This document shows positions 63,311 through 64,000 of a stretch of 64,000 nt of DNA, one piece after another. The notes below the pieces were generated by a model. The model made no database searches. It saw only the letters and a list, made by a program, of their open reading frames with translations, and was not told the origin of the DNA. Positions within the stretch are counted from its first letter, which is position 1. Every line of letters begins with the position of its first letter. The position numbers were made by a program, and so were the translations under genes. This stretch comes from Asterias rubens (taxonomy: Eukaryota; Echinodermata; Asteroidea; Forcipulatida; Asteriidae), in the NCBI RefSeq assembly GCF_902459465.1, contig NC_047073.1, positions 1,116,001 through 1,180,000 of the forward strand. Direction: 5' to 3'.

Positions 63311-64000
63311 TGTTTTCAAAAGATAATGCAGCCCAGTCCCTTGCAACTTCTAAACGTCGTGTTTTTCATTAATTGTTCTCAAGCATATGTTTTTTTGTTT
63401 TTTTTTTTTCACACTGTACAAGTTGTTCTGTTTTGTTGACTGATTTTCAAAAACTTACGAATCTCTTGATTTTTGATAATGTGTCTGAAATTCTCATGCA
63501 TTTCTTAATTCTGTCTCTGTTGCTATGCTGGTTGTTTTTTTTGACAGAGTTGGCTGCTGACTGCACAGATGATGAAAGTCTAACAACTTGGAACATCTAG
63601 AAACTCACTGCAGGCTATCCATGTGACTGTACAGGTTGTGCGGGAAACTCAATGCTTCACTTCAACCACAGTAGGTCATCCATGTGACGCTAACTGTTAT
63701 CTTCAATGGGTAAGGTTAAAGATCTTACGAATCAGAAAAACGTTGATGTAATCCAAAAATGTTCATTTGCCTGTTTAGGCCATAGGGCCTACCATTTTCT
63801 TTTTAAACTGTGTTCCCTCCCTTTGATGCCATATTGATATTGTACTTAAAACGTGCAATCCAATAATAAAGTGTTTTTTGTTTTGTTACGAATATGATAT
63901 TTTTTGTCTGAAATTGGTGCTTTATTGACAGGTCATAGAACTTACAAATCAGACAACCCTGGATGTAATCCAAAAGGTTTCCTTTGCCTGTTTAGGTCAT

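Larger units (their letters stand above)
59341..63890 (+). ncRNA. Candidate multi-exon non-coding transcript with tandemly duplicated exons
   Basis: Six repeated modules each present an acceptor 'ttctttgacAG' followed by 'agttggctgctgc', and a donor 'tcttcaatggGTAAGT'. The exon-like blocks are 59950-60120, 60719-60844, 61534-61692, 62091-62205, 62596-62763 and 63548-63709. A possible first exon ends at 59530. An AATAAA (63865-63870) followed by 'gtgttttttgttttgtt' would end the transcript. All block pairs fit GT..AG. Reading frames break in different places in different blocks and internal indels are not multiples of three, so coding is unlikely. Expression is unproven; the structure recalls spliced host or lncRNA genes grown by module duplication. 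Confidence 0.4.
59860..64000 (+). repeat. Tandem ~0.4-0.6-kb modules (six, plus a variant at the right edge)
   Basis: Each module includes intron-like sequence 'ttttcacaatgtacaagttg' 'gtactgttttgttgact', 'ttcaaaaacttaccaatct' and 'ctctgttgccatgctggttg', then the exon-like block, then 'cttgaagttttattccatat' 'ctactcaa' and 'aaacaaaacttgtcc'. Intron-like and exon-like parts are conserved to a similar degree. From 63932 a different block (gtcatagaacttacaaatca) begins after an acceptor-like 'tattgacag' and runs off the window; a sibling of it lies at 63719-63780. Confidence 0.85.

Noticed and set aside
59950-63709. Box C/D small nucleolar RNAs in the modular locus
   Set aside because: ATGATGA-like boxes occur in several exon-like blocks (cagatgatg), but a correctly spaced CUGA with a closing stem is missing, and they lie in the exon-like part and not in the introns.

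Overview
The window is animal nuclear DNA: AT-rich, with many short exons bounded by GT..AG introns, dense short interspersed and inverted-repeat elements, and a motile-cilium gene. Gene content and protein similarity fit an invertebrate deuterostome. The repeat style (tRNA-headed SINEs with ATT tails, palindromic MITE-like elements) suggests an echinoderm, perhaps a sea star. That placement is an inference from memory of such genomes; the species cannot be fixed from the sequence alone.

Layout, left to right. 750-7282 (+): AP1M1, the mu-1 medium chain of the AP-1 clathrin adaptor, lacking only its first coding exon, which lies upstream of the window. 11331-12535 (-): ELOF1, a tiny three-coding-exon transcription elongation factor that is easy to miss because no exon is longer than 116 coding bases. 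15847-22593 (-): PLAA (WD40-PFU-PUL ubiquitin/p97 cofactor), 11 coding exons. 23005-26463 (+): the histone chaperone ASF1, 4 exons, head-to-head with PLAA across about 410 bp carrying two CCAAT boxes. 29092-29163 (-): tRNA-Cys(GCA). 30604-48177 (+): DNAI3/WDR63, an axonemal inner-arm dynein intermediate chain, 21 coding exons and 959 residues by my splice model. 48178-64000: no recognised protein gene, but a dense set of repeats. These include a 7-copy array of a 256-bp unit carrying a tRNA-like Pol III promoter (53.86-55.55 kb) and a 3'-terminal array of six intron-exon-like modules (59.9-63.9 kb). The modules have conserved splice-site-like edges and are followed by a polyadenylation signal, so they look like a tandemly duplicated-exon non-coding gene.

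The five protein genes are unrelated housekeeping or cilia genes (vesicle coats, transcription elongation, ubiquitin/p97, chromatin assembly, cilia), and nothing suggests an operon-like system. The unusual material is in the non-coding part. Decayed tandem copies of true 3' splice sites lie just upstream of AP1M1 exon 6 and DNAI3 exon 15. There is a possible 24-nt DNAI3 microexon, a 62-bp palindromic element with clean 9-bp flanking repeats, several families of long-hairpin elements, two tRNA-headed repeat families (one amplified in tandem), and the modular non-coding locus at the right end. Coordinates were counted by hand from the sequence; small errors of a base or two are possible.
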